Origin: a virus
Direction: 5' to 3' (one strand)
IMG/VR virus record: IMGVR_UViG_3300035682_000098
Location: 1 to 36,147 of that record
Length of the DNA: 36,147 bases
Shown here: positions 1 through 7,231 of the stretch, in pieces
Numbering within the stretch: position 1 is the first letter of the stretch
How the letters are laid out: the number at the start of each line of letters is the position of its first letter
Made by a program: the position numbers and the translations under genes
Notes under the pieces: generated by a model
Told to the model about the DNA's origin: nothing
Seen by the model: the letters and a program-made list of their open reading frames with translations, nothing else
Database searches by the model: none

Positions 1-127
1 AAACCTCTAAGAAGTTTCCGCTAATGTTTGGGCTTGGCTCTTCAATATCTTGTTCATCTCCTTCAATTTCTTGAGGGAATAGTCTTGGATAATTCTTGGT
101 GACAAGTTGTATTTGCGAAAAAAAAAA
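1..127. repeat. Terminal direct repeat, left copy
   Basis: These 127 bases are identical to 36021-36147 and both copies end inside the same run of ten A. A 127-bp overlap is what a de Bruijn assembler using k=127 leaves at the ends of a circular contig, so it most likely marks circular closure rather than a biological terminal repeat. The unit genome is then 36,020 bp. Confidence 0.95.
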
Positions 128-588
128 TCACTTATTCCTTTTGCAACTGTAATCGGGCAATTATGTAATATGTCATCCGATTTCGTATCAAACTCTTTAT
201 CTCCAGTGTCAAGGATGGCAAGTATAATATGAATCTTATCTGATAAGTCTTCCTTGCAGGTTTCTAAGAAGTCAATCATTTGCCCTGCCTTCATATCACT
301 TAGCTTGATGACAAAGTTATATCCGTTCCACTTAGTTACTAACTTGGTTTTAATCGGTTGCTCTAAAAAGCCATACTTAGCCGTTAGCTTAGTTATCTCA
401 CTTATCTTTAACTCTAATGCCTCATCAAAGGTTAAACCCTCTATCGCTGCTAAGACTGCTAACTTTTTATCAAACTCATCTTCATACAACTCACTTGCTT
501 TTTGAAGTTCGTATGATTGCTTAATACTAATGTTTTCCCAATTCATTGTTTCAAATATAATACTTTTACCTAATATCATACTTTCCAT
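7..588 (-). CDS. Tail assembly chaperone, short form (gpG-like)
   Basis: A 193-residue soluble, charged protein encoded directly after the large terminase, overlapping its end by 23 bases if the first Met is used. Met4 and Met15 are alternative starts; Met15 (position 546) would clear the overlap. I infer the role from position and from a frameshift arrangement rather than from a clear domain. Codons 154-157 read GAT TTT TTT TTT, giving ten consecutive T (118-127 on this strand), and the -1 frame opens there and runs 86 codons to the start of the next gene. That is the lambda G/GT pattern, in which the longer product guides tape-measure and tube assembly. No other function is visible. Confidence 0.6.
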   Translation of the reverse strand: MESMILGKSIIFETMNWENISIKQSYELQKASELYEDEFDKKLAVLAAIEGLTFDEALELKISEITKLTAKYGFLEQPIKTKLVTKWNGYNFVIKLSDMKAGQMIDFLETCKEDLSDKIHIILAILDTGDKEFDTKSDDILHNCPITVAKGISDFFFRKYNLSPRIIQDYSLKKLKEMNKILKSQAQTLAETS

Positions 589-1744
589 AGTTCTTATTTA
601 ACGATGTAAAGTAATAACGTAAACTGTCAATTCCGTGATTATAGGCATCAATAGGCTTATTAATTTGTTTTCCTGACCTATCTGTATCCCAAATATAACT
701 TCGTAGTTCTTTGATTAGGTTTGTTGATTGTTTAGTTACTAAGAACTTTTGTTCTTGCATAAGACTAATTCCAAACATAACGCTATCCTTTCCTTTGTCA
801 GCACCTTTAATTCTGTATCCATAGTTTGATATGTCTTGAATCGTTTTAGGCTCTGCACTATCTCCCCATATCGTTACACTTCTATCTACTCCCTTTGCTT
901 TATACATATTTGCTATCTCACTATTGACTAATCCTTTTTGGTAGATTATTTCATCAAAGATATATTGTCCGTTCCATTTGTAGATACCTATTAACGTTGT
1001 TGGGTCGTTAGTAAATCCCCAGTCTGCACCGTAACCCAATAGTTTAGCTTCCTGTGGTAATTGTTCAATGTCTGTCCAATTACTAAACACTACACCTCTA
1101 AGGCTTCCAATGTTTCCAAGTCCATATACGTTCCAAAGGTTTGCCCAATACTCATTTAATATAGTGCCATCGGGGTTATATCCTTTATCTTTATAGCTTA
1201 GTATCTCTTTTCTTTCGTTCTCATCTAATAACTCATTATCAGCATAGGTAAGTTGAAGGAAGTCACAATCATCTCTACCTATTACCTCCTTGTCTATAAA
1301 GAACTCTGCATCGGGATTGTAGTCACAAAATATCTTATTTGCTCTACTTGCCACTTGTCGGTAGCTTTCAAAGTCTATTTTATTTACCTCATTAAAATAA
1401 GCTATGTCACATCTTAATCCTTTGCCTATGTCTTCCTTATCTAATCCAATAAACTTAATGAATGAACCATTTTTAAATCTATATAAAGTACCTGCTAAGA
1501 AATGGCTCTCTTGATATATTCCTGCTAACTGCATCACTTTAACAAAGTCTTTGATGACCGTTAAACGCATCTTAGTTAGTTCTTCAGATACTATTAAAAT
1601 CTCTTTGTTGGCTTTGCTACTGGCGTGATTGATTAATAGAATTAATATTGAAATTGTCTTACCTGCACCTTGACCACCTCGTATTACTTTAATACGCTTC
1701 TTTAATCCGCTTATCTTTCTTAGTGCTGTGGTCTGCTGAATCAT
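566..1744 (-). CDS. terL: Terminase large subunit
   Basis: The packaging motor of 392 residues: an ATPase that drives DNA into the prohead, followed by a nuclease that cuts the concatemer. The Walker A motif GGQGAGKT is at residues 23-30 and the Walker B-like CDIAYFNEV at 112-120. The C-terminal nuclease has its acidic residues in GADWGF (Asp241), WGDSAEP (Asp295) and NHGIDSLRYY (Asp373). Length is slightly short for the family but complete. The start overlaps the stop of the small subunit as ATGA, so the two are probably translationally coupled. It heads the late structural region. Confidence 0.96.
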   Translation of the reverse strand: MIQQTTALRKISGLKKRIKVIRGGQGAGKTISILILLINHASSKANKEILIVSEELTKMRLTVIKDFVKVMQLAGIYQESHFLAGTLYRFKNGSFIKFIGLDKEDIGKGLRCDIAYFNEVNKIDFESYRQVASRANKIFCDYNPDAEFFIDKEVIGRDDCDFLQLTYADNELLDENERKEILSYKDKGYNPDGTILNEYWANLWNVYGLGNIGSLRGVVFSNWTDIEQLPQEAKLLGYGADWGFTNDPTTLIGIYKWNGQYIFDEIIYQKGLVNSEIANMYKAKGVDRSVTIWGDSAEPKTIQDISNYGYRIKGADKGKDSVMFGISLMQEQKFLVTKQSTNLIKELRSYIWDTDRSGKQINKPIDAYNHGIDSLRYYFTSLNKNYGKYDIR

Positions 1745-2163
1745 TCAAGAGGGTCTATGTTTAAAATGTTTACGTTAGCGGTAACATCTGACTTTGTTTG
1801 TTCAGCAAGTCCTACAATTCTATTACCCATATTTGAATTAAAAAACCCTAATAAAGTTCCTGTTTTTATATTATCATTACGTTCTGCATATATGTGCGTA
1901 ACGATACCCAAGAACTCAGGCTCATATTTATCTGTTTGTTCAAAATATTGATGAATAAAATGTCCATACTTATTGTGATACCAAGCAAAAAACCCATCTA
2001 AATCATAAGGCATAGGTGGTTTGTCTTCTACTCTATTTCCATCTTTACCTACATATTGAATTTTAGCCCATTTAATAGCTTCACTATCTTTATGTTGTTT
2101 AAATTCTTCCCACGCATCTTTTAGTTCTTGTCCTTTTTTAAATACTCTTGTTGGGTGTGGCAT
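1741..2163 (-). CDS. terS: Terminase small subunit
   Basis: A 140-residue protein directly upstream of the large terminase, with a four-base ATGA overlap. Position and size fit a DNA-recognition small subunit. The N-terminal part (about residues 5-80) is basic and aromatic, with FKKGQELKDAWEEFKQ and WYHNKYGHFIHQYF, and resembles the small terminases of Bacteroidota phages (gp3-like). The tail contains KTGTLLGFFNSNMGNRIVG. No classical HTH is obvious, so the assignment rests mostly on context and general resemblance. It is preceded by 58 AT-rich non-coding bases. Confidence 0.8.
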   Translation of the reverse strand: MPHPTRVFKKGQELKDAWEEFKQHKDSEAIKWAKIQYVGKDGNRVEDKPPMPYDLDGFFAWYHNKYGHFIHQYFEQTDKYEPEFLGIVTHIYAERNDNIKTGTLLGFFNSNMGNRIVGLAEQTKSDVTANVNILNIDPLE

Positions 2164-2221
2164 AATTATATCTTTTTAAATACTCTAATATACAATTTTT
2201 TTACCGCCATAGCAATTATAC

Positions 2222-2410
2222 TCATATATTTTTATCTTTAATTATTCGGGTTAATGCTCTACCAATACAACCGCTACAATTCAAATCTACTGAAGCATGA
2301 TATGTTTGTTGGTAGTAATGTCTTAACTCACCTCCGTATTCTCCTAAACTAACTGCTTGGGAAGTTTTATATTCTTTTACTTTTTCAAGTAACCCTTTGC
2401 TTAATTCCAT
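2222..2410 (-). CDS. Small conserved-type protein with a CxxC motif
   Basis: A 62-residue protein overlapping the end of the glycosyltransferase gene by ten bases, just before the terminase pair. An amphipathic N-terminus is followed by LNCSGCIGRALTRII (about residues 43-57), whose Cys-x-x-Cys pair may bind a metal or simply be structural. I do not recognise a named family. Its place before the terminase suggests it is expressed with the packaging genes. Confidence 0.75.
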   Translation of the reverse strand: MELSKGLLEKVKEYKTSQAVSLGEYGGELRHYYQQTYHASVDLNCSGCIGRALTRIIKDKNI

Positions 2411-3396
2411 TTGTTTAATATTTCTAATCTACGTTCATTAACTGTATCAATCAAATATCTTTTTCTTATATCTTCGTGGAGTTTACTACTTAAATCATTT
2501 TGCATATTAGCATTGTTTAACAGCATTGTAGCATACTTTTGGAAGTCTGCCTTATCTTTACACACCAAACTATTAACCATGTGATTTGAAAGCATAGAAT
2601 AAGGGTGTATGTCTGATACTATTACCGCCTTCTTTGCCCATCCACTTTCAATCATCTTTAATTCGGATTTGTTTTTGTTAAACTGATTATTTTTTAAAGG
2701 TATTAGACTAATAGAAGTATCGTGATAATGATTCATATATTCATTCACATTTAACATATCTTTTTTTAACGGGTGCTTTATTTTACCGCACATTTTAAAC
2801 CATTCATCAGAGTAATGATAACCGCATAAAGTAATCGGTTCTTCTATTTCGCCCAACAGTTCCAAGTCCATTGCATGGGTGCTTGAACCTTGCCACATTA
2901 TTTTATTATCAACTGTAAAATCTTGATTGTATTGTGGTTCATTTGGGTCTATTGCATTTCGACAAACTGTTATCTTTCGCTTATCAATTCCTAATTTGAT
3001 TATTTGACTTCGTAAATGTGAATGTGTTGTCGTGATGTGGTCAGCATATTTCAATTGGTCCTGAATACATTTTGCAAAGTTAGTTTTACGGGCAAAACTA
3101 TACATTGGGTGACCGGGTACTATATCCCAATAATCATCCAAATCCATTATTATCTTTACTCCTGCTATTTTAGCTTTGGCAAATATTGGTGAAGGGTCTA
3201 AGATGTCTGATATGTTACGGTTAAAAACAATCACATCAAACTGTTTAAGTTCTTCAATAGTTACCATGCCACCTTCCCAGTGTAGAGATGGTGTTTTTAA
3301 AACATCATGTCCTGCACTTTGCAAAGCATTATAAGGCACTTGCAGTCTGTGATAGAATACACCGTTGTTAAAACTACCTACTAATAATATTCTCAT
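2401..3396 (-). CDS. Glycosyltransferase (GT-B, family 4-like)
   Basis: A 331-residue enzyme expected to transfer a sugar from a nucleotide-activated donor. The N-terminal Rossmann half starts MRILLVGSFN and carries MDLDDYWD at 84-91. The C-terminal half has the donor-binding signature of group 1 transferases, KSELKMIESGWAKKAVIVSD (243-262), with the acidic residues spaced as in the E-x7-E motif. It lies between the sigma-like gene and the terminases with short overlaps on both sides, so it belongs to the middle/late operon. The acceptor cannot be read from sequence; candidates are virion protein, modified phage DNA or host surface polysaccharide. Confidence 0.88.
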   Translation of the reverse strand: MRILLVGSFNNGVFYHRLQVPYNALQSAGHDVLKTPSLHWEGGMVTIEELKQFDVIVFNRNISDILDPSPIFAKAKIAGVKIIMDLDDYWDIVPGHPMYSFARKTNFAKCIQDQLKYADHITTTHSHLRSQIIKLGIDKRKITVCRNAIDPNEPQYNQDFTVDNKIMWQGSSTHAMDLELLGEIEEPITLCGYHYSDEWFKMCGKIKHPLKKDMLNVNEYMNHYHDTSISLIPLKNNQFNKNKSELKMIESGWAKKAVIVSDIHPYSMLSNHMVNSLVCKDKADFQKYATMLLNNANMQNDLSSKLHEDIRKRYLIDTVNERRLEILNKWN

Positions 3397-3862
3397 TCAA
3401 CTGTTTTTTTACTTTTTTTATTGTTTGATGGATTGCACCGTATTTAATTCCTGTTTTTGCTGATACTTTTCTTAAACTTCCAAACTCAATATATAATTCA
3501 AATATCTTTTTGTCATACCAAAATAACTTTTCTAAATTTGATTTTACTTTTATCAGATTGGTTTCAAATTGTGCATCTTGTTCTTTGTCGTATTCTTCAG
3601 CAAAAGTAAATTCAAATTCAATGTGTTTATGACTTTTTAAAAATGAATTGTTTTTGTTCCGGGCTTCGTTTACTATCATTCTGTAAATATAAAATTGAAG
3701 ATAACCTTTTAAATAAATCTGCTCTAACTTTACTTGGTCAAATTCTAATATCTTAACCCAAATGTGTTGAAATAAATCATCCGATAAATGCCCTGCAATT
3801 TGACAGGTATCTTTAATATATGATACCTGTGTCAAATGCTGTATTATACAATCTCTGTTCAA
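3374..3862 (-). CDS. Phage sigma-70-like (ECF-type) factor
   Basis: A 162-residue protein with the two-domain plan of small sigma factors. A region 2-like helical segment is at about 20-73 (DDLFQHIWVKILEFDQ, then GYLQFYIYRMIVNEARNK). A C-terminal HTH like region 4 is at about 128-155 (SLRKVSAKTGIKYGAIHQTIKK). The only upstream start in frame is TTG at 3862; the first internal ATG lies inside region 2, so TTG is preferred. A perfect TATATTTG (3868-3875) sits just upstream. It overlaps the glycosyltransferase start by 23 bases. Placed immediately before the late genes, it probably redirects host RNA polymerase to them; this is inference. Confidence 0.8.
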   Translation of the reverse strand: MNRDCIIQHLTQVSYIKDTCQIAGHLSDDLFQHIWVKILEFDQVKLEQIYLKGYLQFYIYRMIVNEARNKNNSFLKSHKHIEFEFTFAEEYDKEQDAQFETNLIKVKSNLEKLFWYDKKIFELYIEFGSLRKVSAKTGIKYGAIHQTIKKVKKQLNENIISR

Positions 3863-3867
3863 CCATA

Positions 3868-3875
3868 CAAATATA
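3868..3875 (-). promoter_or_regulatory. Bacteroidota -7 motif before the sigma-like gene
   Basis: The minus strand reads TATATTTG, a perfect match to TAnnTTTG, six bases from the TTG start. No TTTG lies 19-21 bases further upstream (the nearest is 12 away), so this is only half of a consensus promoter. If active, the transcript would be almost leaderless. Confidence 0.35.
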
Positions 3876-3884
3876 GTGTTTAGT

Positions 3885-4043
3885 TTACAAATGTTTCATT
3901 GCCTTAAATTCAAGTTCCCGTTTATGATTCAGAAGTTTTACAATAGTACGGCATATTAAAATTTGCTTATCTACTGACCTTTCACTTACCATCTGCTCGG
4001 ATAGTTCTTTTATTCCGTTGTTTATGCTTTCTATTTCTTCCAT
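3885..4043 (-). CDS. Small hypothetical protein, 52 aa
   Basis: An open frame of 52 codons beginning ATG GAA GAA ATA GAA. It encodes a helical, charged peptide (MEEIESINNGIKELSEQMVS at its start, ending LEFKAMKHL). It overlaps the end of the upstream 63-aa gene by 13 bases, the usual spacing in this genome, and fills what would otherwise be a 168-base gap. The predicted product looks coiled-coil-forming. No family is recognised. Confidence 0.6.
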   Translation of the reverse strand: MEEIESINNGIKELSEQMVSERSVDKQILICRTIVKLLNHKRELEFKAMKHL

Positions 4044-4222
4044 CTTCCAATATTTAGGTAAAATTCGGGGTCTTTTTTCACTCTATCTCCTAATGCTTTA
4101 TTAAATATTTCTACTCGCTTCCAATGGGGAATGTTTAACCATCGTTTTCCCAAAAGTTCTTTTCGCCCAATTTTGTTTGTTAGCTTCCAAAAATCAGAAA
4201 AGGTTGGATAATCTTCTATCAT
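4031..4222 (-). CDS. Hypothetical protein, 63 aa
   Basis: A small basic, tryptophan-rich protein (MIEDYPTFSDFWKLTNKIGR at the N-terminus, LNIPHWKRVEIFNKALGDRV in the middle). It overlaps the upstream HTH gene as ATGA. No recognised domain; the basic and aromatic make-up would fit nucleic-acid binding, but that is a guess. It is part of the tight string of small genes between the DnaA-like protein and the sigma-like factor. Confidence 0.7.
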   Translation of the reverse strand: MIEDYPTFSDFWKLTNKIGRKELLGKRWLNIPHWKRVEIFNKALGDRVKKDPEFYLNIGRWKK

Positions 4223-4467
4223 CTTATTAAGTGATAAGTTGTAACTTCTGTTTCTATATTGTATCGGGTCATAACTTTCTTTTCGGTGGTTTCAAAGTTT
4301 ACGCCTTGACGTTTCAGTCTGAACATAATCCCTGACAATCTCCAGTTCCCGTACTTGTCTAAACATTCACGTTGATTAATACTACCATAATGGTTTAGAT
4401 GCCATCTTACTGCTTCGGTTGCGTTTTTGTGGCTTGGTTCGTTTTTAAAAATGTTAAATATGCTCAT
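4219..4467 (-). CDS. Small winged-helix/HTH-type protein
   Basis: An 82-residue protein. Residues about 15-60 (EAVRWHLNHYGSINQRECLDKYGNWRLSGIMFRLKRQG, here split over two helices and a recognition helix) look like the helix-turn-helix proteins common in phages of Bacteroidota. The C-terminal residues (KKVMTRYNIETEVTTYHLI) could form the wing. It lies two bases after the XRE-type gene, so the two are probably co-transcribed regulators. The target is unknown. Confidence 0.65.
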   Translation of the reverse strand: MSIFNIFKNEPSHKNATEAVRWHLNHYGSINQRECLDKYGNWRLSGIMFRLKRQGVNFETTEKKVMTRYNIETEVTTYHLIR

Positions 4468-4469
4468 AT

Positions 4470-4673
4470 CTAATTAAAGTAAAAGTCTGTTTGTTTTTCC
4501 ATCCATTTGACACAAAGATAATATACACTTATTCTTGGTTCGTGGACATTTTCCTCAAGGGTTTGAACCGTTGATTTGTTTATCCCTATTTCTTTTGCTG
4601 CCGTTGCTCTGCTTAGTCCTTTTGAATTTCTAAACATAAATAGGTCTTCGGCAAATTGTTTTCTGTTAAACAT
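4470..4673 (-). CDS. XRE/Cro-type HTH regulator
   Basis: A 67-residue protein that is essentially one Cro/C1-type helix-turn-helix. LSRATAAKEIGINKSTVQTLEE (about 19-40) has the expected spacing of the two DNA-contacting helices. It is the first gene after one copy of a repeated operator-like element (4701-4740) that recurs before three other gene groups, so this protein is a reasonable candidate to bind it. That link is inference from position only. Repressor or activator cannot be told from sequence. Confidence 0.75.
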   Translation of the reverse strand: MFNRKQFAEDLFMFRNSKGLSRATAAKEIGINKSTVQTLEENVHEPRISVYYLCVKWMEKQTDFYFN

Positions 4674-4700
4674 TTTTCAAATATCTATTTTTATATAATA

Positions 4701-4740
4701 CGATTATCACTTTTGCTAATTTGTAATCAATCTAAATAGC
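4701..4740 (-). promoter_or_regulatory. Repeated operator-like element, copy 1
   Basis: First of four related copies (others near 7822, 14531 and 15941). The shared core on the plus strand is ctaattt-n-n-aat-y-a-n-tctaaata, usually preceded by tatcggg. The element overlaps the stop codon of the DnaA-like gene and precedes the XRE-type gene by under 30 bases. Likely an operator or upstream promoter element. Confidence 0.55.
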
Positions 4741-5202
4741 TTCTACTTTTTCAGTCAATGCTTTTTCAATATAATAGAATGCCCGGTTTACAGCTACTTT
4801 GTAAATGTCATCAACTTCATACAAGTCTTTATGTTTGCCTATTCCATAAATCGCACTGGTGTGGTCACCCATTCCTTTGTTGGTCTTGAATCCTAACTGC
4901 AATGCTAAATCTGAAAGGTTGTACTTAGGGAAGTATTGTTTATGAATAAAGAAATAACAGAACCTTGCTTCCGGGTATGGTCTTCGCCTCGTTTGGTTTG
5001 CTATTTGAAAACTTGGAATGCCAAAAGCTAATTCAATATTTCGCTTCATCATATCTTCTATTTCAGGTCGTGATAAATGACTTTCATCGGCTTTGTTGTA
5101 ATCTACTACCAATAGTCTTATTTTTCTTCCTGTAAAGGCTGCTAATTGCTTTTCAAACGTTGCAATCATATCACTAATCATTTCTTTTTTTGTCATTCTC
5201 AT
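4732..5202 (-). CDS. Stand-alone DnaA domain IV-like protein
   Basis: A 156-residue protein lacking any ATPase motif. Its C-terminal half (about 74-145) matches the DnaA box-binding domain: RPYPEARFCYFFIHKQYF, NLSDLALQLGF, then MGDHTSAIYGIGKHKDL, where DHTSAIYG (113-120) corresponds to the DnaA signature DHTTVLHA. In DnaA this domain binds DnaA boxes. Here it may bind the phage origin, or compete with host DnaA. It follows the exonuclease and a 39-aa ORF with overlapping starts and stops. Met3 is an alternative start. Confidence 0.82.
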   Translation of the reverse strand: MRMTKKEMISDMIATFEKQLAAFTGRKIRLLVVDYNKADESHLSRPEIEDMMKRNIELAFGIPSFQIANQTRRRPYPEARFCYFFIHKQYFPKYNLSDLALQLGFKTNKGMGDHTSAIYGIGKHKDLYEVDDIYKVAVNRAFYYIEKALTEKVEAI

Positions 5203-5293
5203 AATAAGTTTGTAAATCTTTAATTGTTACTTCGTCAATTTCTATATTGTGAAATTCTGCTGCCTGTTTTATTATTAGTTCAAAGTCTATCAT
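5174..5293 (-). CDS. Small hypothetical protein, 39 aa
   Basis: A 39-codon frame whose ATG overlaps the exonuclease stop as ATGA and whose end overlaps the DnaA-like start by 29 bases. It encodes an acidic N-terminal stretch (MIDFELIIKQAAEFHNIEID) and a basic tail (YYENDKKRND). It exactly bridges two genes that would otherwise be separated by 87 bases, which supports it as translated. No family recognised. Confidence 0.55.
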   Translation of the reverse strand: MIDFELIIKQAAEFHNIEIDEVTIKDLQTYYENDKKRND

Positions 5294-6012
5294 GATTTTA
5301 TTTGATAGTAAAATTCGTTGTCTAATCTAAATGCTTTTCTAATCGTGTTTTCAATACTTGAAGCCGTTTTTAACTTTCGGTAAATATTGCCGCCTTTCAT
5401 TTGCTCATAAAAAAACTCATCACGTTCTTTGGTTGGTGCATTGGCTAATACTTCAAACCAATCCATCAAAATTAAATAGCCACGTTCTGATTCTTTTAAG
5501 ATTCGTTCTTGTGCTTCTTCATCTTTTGTGGTTGGATGTATAAAATATCTGTCTTCTAAAGGGTATGGGTATTCTATCTTATTGCCATACATATCTATTT
5601 CAGGGCTTGTCAGGTAAAGTATAACACCTCCACAATCTTTGCCTTCTGCAATCATTTGCATTTGATTTTGGAAGTAGTATTTTTTAGGTAGTCGTTGGCA
5701 TTGTTCAAGGTAGGTATCCACGTAGTAAGGACATTTTATGTCATAAACTCCAATATCTCCTATGCAGTCAGCAGATGCACCACACCAATCATTAATAGGT
5801 GTGTAGATGTCGTGCCACTTGCAGTTGTCCATTTCGCTTACAATTAACTCGTATGCTTCGTACTGGCTTATTGTTCCGTGCTGCATTGGCTTGGTATCTA
5901 AGTTATCTGATATGCCTAATGATTCCATTGTTTTGCGAAGGAGATAAGATTCTGCTGTCTTACCTCCCGTTAATAGTTCGCCTATTCCTGATGCACTTAT
6001 TTTAGAGTTCAT
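5290..6012 (-). CDS. YqaJ/lambda-exonuclease-type recombination nuclease
   Basis: A 240-residue 5'-3' exonuclease of the PD-(D/E)XK superfamily, expected to chew double-stranded ends and leave 3' tails for annealing. Expected motifs are present: QHGTISQYEAYEL (Glu52), GASADCIGD (78-86), the catalytic DIK at 91-93, and YFQNQMQM (113-120), the conserved Gln helix of the YqaJ family. It is translationally coupled (ATGA overlap) to the ERF annealing protein upstream, forming a two-component recombination pair. Confidence 0.88.
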   Translation of the reverse strand: MNSKISASGIGELLTGGKTAESYLLRKTMESLGISDNLDTKPMQHGTISQYEAYELIVSEMDNCKWHDIYTPINDWCGASADCIGDIGVYDIKCPYYVDTYLEQCQRLPKKYYFQNQMQMIAEGKDCGGVILYLTSPEIDMYGNKIEYPYPLEDRYFIHPTTKDEEAQERILKESERGYLILMDWFEVLANAPTKERDEFFYEQMKGGNIYRKLKTASSIENTIRKAFRLDNEFYYQIKS

Positions 6013-6590
6013 TTGCTTAGTTCTACTTTTTTCTTAGTTAGCATAGCTTTGATAGTTGGGTTTGCATCTATTGTGGCTTTGTTACCGTTGTAAAGTGCCA
6101 TAAGTTCATCAATAGTTTTAACCTTGTTTATTTCACTTGCCCATTCTGAATATTCGTAAATGTCGGATTGGTTTTCGGTAATTGGGTTTTTCTTTTGTGG
6201 TTCAGGCTTATGACTATCAAAGTCTAAATTATTGTCAGTAATACCGAATGCAGAAGTCTTTAAATAACGTTCTGTATATGTCATACAACCGCCTAACTGT
6301 TGACTTATATTGGTAGCCTTTATTTCAGGTATTGCACTTGCCATTGTGTATTCTAATTTATCTTCTGTTTCACAATCAAATATTGTCAGAACTCCAAATA
6401 CTCCTAAACTATCCCTTATCAGGTCAAACTTAGTAAGCATCTTTTGACTTTGGCAAACTTGCTGAACCAAGAACTCTATTTGCGAAGGTGTAAAGTAATC
6501 GTAATTTGAAAACTTGTTAGTACCTTCTTTTTTAAGTTTGGTTTCCTTAATCTCTTTTTTTGCTGCTGATATTTTTTCTATTAACTTCAT
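6009..6590 (-). CDS. erf: ERF-family single-strand annealing protein
   Basis: A 193-residue recombinase that anneals complementary single strands. Diagnostic ERF features are FSNYDYFTPSQI near residues 27-38 and GGCMTYTERYLKTSAFGI-x-D (about 100-119) followed by the acidic NLDFDS. The C-terminal 60 residues are a linker and a small helical domain. The stop overlaps the exonuclease start as ATGA, so both should be made in similar amounts for double-strand-end repair or circularisation. Confidence 0.88.
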   Translation of the reverse strand: MKLIEKISAAKKEIKETKLKKEGTNKFSNYDYFTPSQIEFLVQQVCQSQKMLTKFDLIRDSLGVFGVLTIFDCETEDKLEYTMASAIPEIKATNISQQLGGCMTYTERYLKTSAFGITDNNLDFDSHKPEPQKKNPITENQSDIYEYSEWASEINKVKTIDELMALYNGNKATIDANPTIKAMLTKKKVELSK

Positions 6591-6591
6591 A

Positions 6592-6897
6592 TTAATTTAT
6601 GTCTTTATAATTTTGTTCGTTTACTACTGTCATCTTTGCATTAATAAGCATTTCTCTAAATTTTGGGTTATCGTGCATCAATTTTACAATAGCACTTATA
6701 ATTACTAATGGGCTTGTATTTTTACCACTTTCCATTAGTCCCTGAAATTGTGCTTCAAATGCTGATGCCATTATTGATAAATCTTCACCATCTACACAAT
6801 TATTGTAAACAAAGTGCTTATCTCCATCATATACGCCTACAACATATAATAATTCACTACTTTCCATTAATCTTTTTAGTTTTGTTTCTATTTTCAT
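6592..6897 (-). CDS. Hypothetical protein, 101 aa
   Basis: The frame is open up to 6963, but the ATG at 6897 forms an ATGA overlap with the stop of the upstream gene and gives MKIETKLKRLMESSELLYVV, so I choose it. The product has VVGVYDGDKHFVYNNCVDG and a helical C-terminus (SAIVKLMHDNPKFREMLINA). It is next to the ERF gene and may work with recombination. No domain is recognised. Confidence 0.7.
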   Translation of the reverse strand: MKIETKLKRLMESSELLYVVGVYDGDKHFVYNNCVDGEDLSIMASAFEAQFQGLMESGKNTSPLVIISAIVKLMHDNPKFREMLINAKMTVVNEQNYKDIN

Positions 6898-7127
6898 AAT
6901 AATACTGTTTCGGGTGTTACTTGGTATTTTGATACTATTGTTAATTTTGTATTTTTTTTGCAACTATACTCATAATGATTATTTGGTGTTTCTTCAAAAT
7001 ATAAAACTACTTCATTTTTGAATATATCTTTATCATCAATAAACATAAACCTTTTTTCTTTTGGCAGATATACAAATACATCCATAGGACAATTTTTAGC
7101 CATTACTTCTATTGTATCTAATCTCAT
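6894..7127 (-). CDS. Hypothetical protein, 77 aa
   Basis: A small protein (MRLDTIEVMAKNCPMDVFVY at the start, DDKDIFKNEVVLYFEETPNN in the middle) with predicted beta-strand character. Its start overlaps the stop of a 35-aa basic ORF as ATGA, and its stop overlaps the next start the same way, so it sits in a coupled run of small genes. No family recognised. Confidence 0.68.
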   Translation of the reverse strand: MRLDTIEVMAKNCPMDVFVYLPKEKRFMFIDDKDIFKNEVVLYFEETPNNHYEYSCKKNTKLTIVSKYQVTPETVLL

Positions 7128-7231
7128 ATTAATTTAATTGGTTTTTGTATTTGTTTAATTCTTTTTTTTAACTTTCGTTTTTCAATTTTACGAAAGATTG
7201 ATTTAATCCAGTTGTTAATTAGCTTTTCCAT
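7124..7231 (-). CDS. Very basic small protein, 35 aa
   Basis: A 35-codon frame starting MEKLINNWIKSIFRKIEKRK and continuing with LKKRIKQIQKPIKLI. It has about a dozen Lys/Arg and almost no acidic residues. The start overlaps the previous gene by 13 bases and the stop overlaps the next ATG as ATGA, typical of real genes here. It could bind nucleic acid or membrane; neither is proven. Confidence 0.5.
   Translation of the reverse strand: MEKLINNWIKSIFRKIEKRKLKKRIKQIQKPIKLI

Noticed and set aside
1-127. A true biological direct terminal repeat of 127 bp
   Set aside because: The length equals a common assembler k-mer and the ends fall inside a homopolymer, so an assembly overlap of a circular map is simpler. 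Read-end analysis would decide.
4470-4673. A lysogeny repressor, hence a temperate phage
   Set aside because: The HTH protein is small and alone. There is no integrase, excisionase or divergent promoter pair, so temperate life is not supported.
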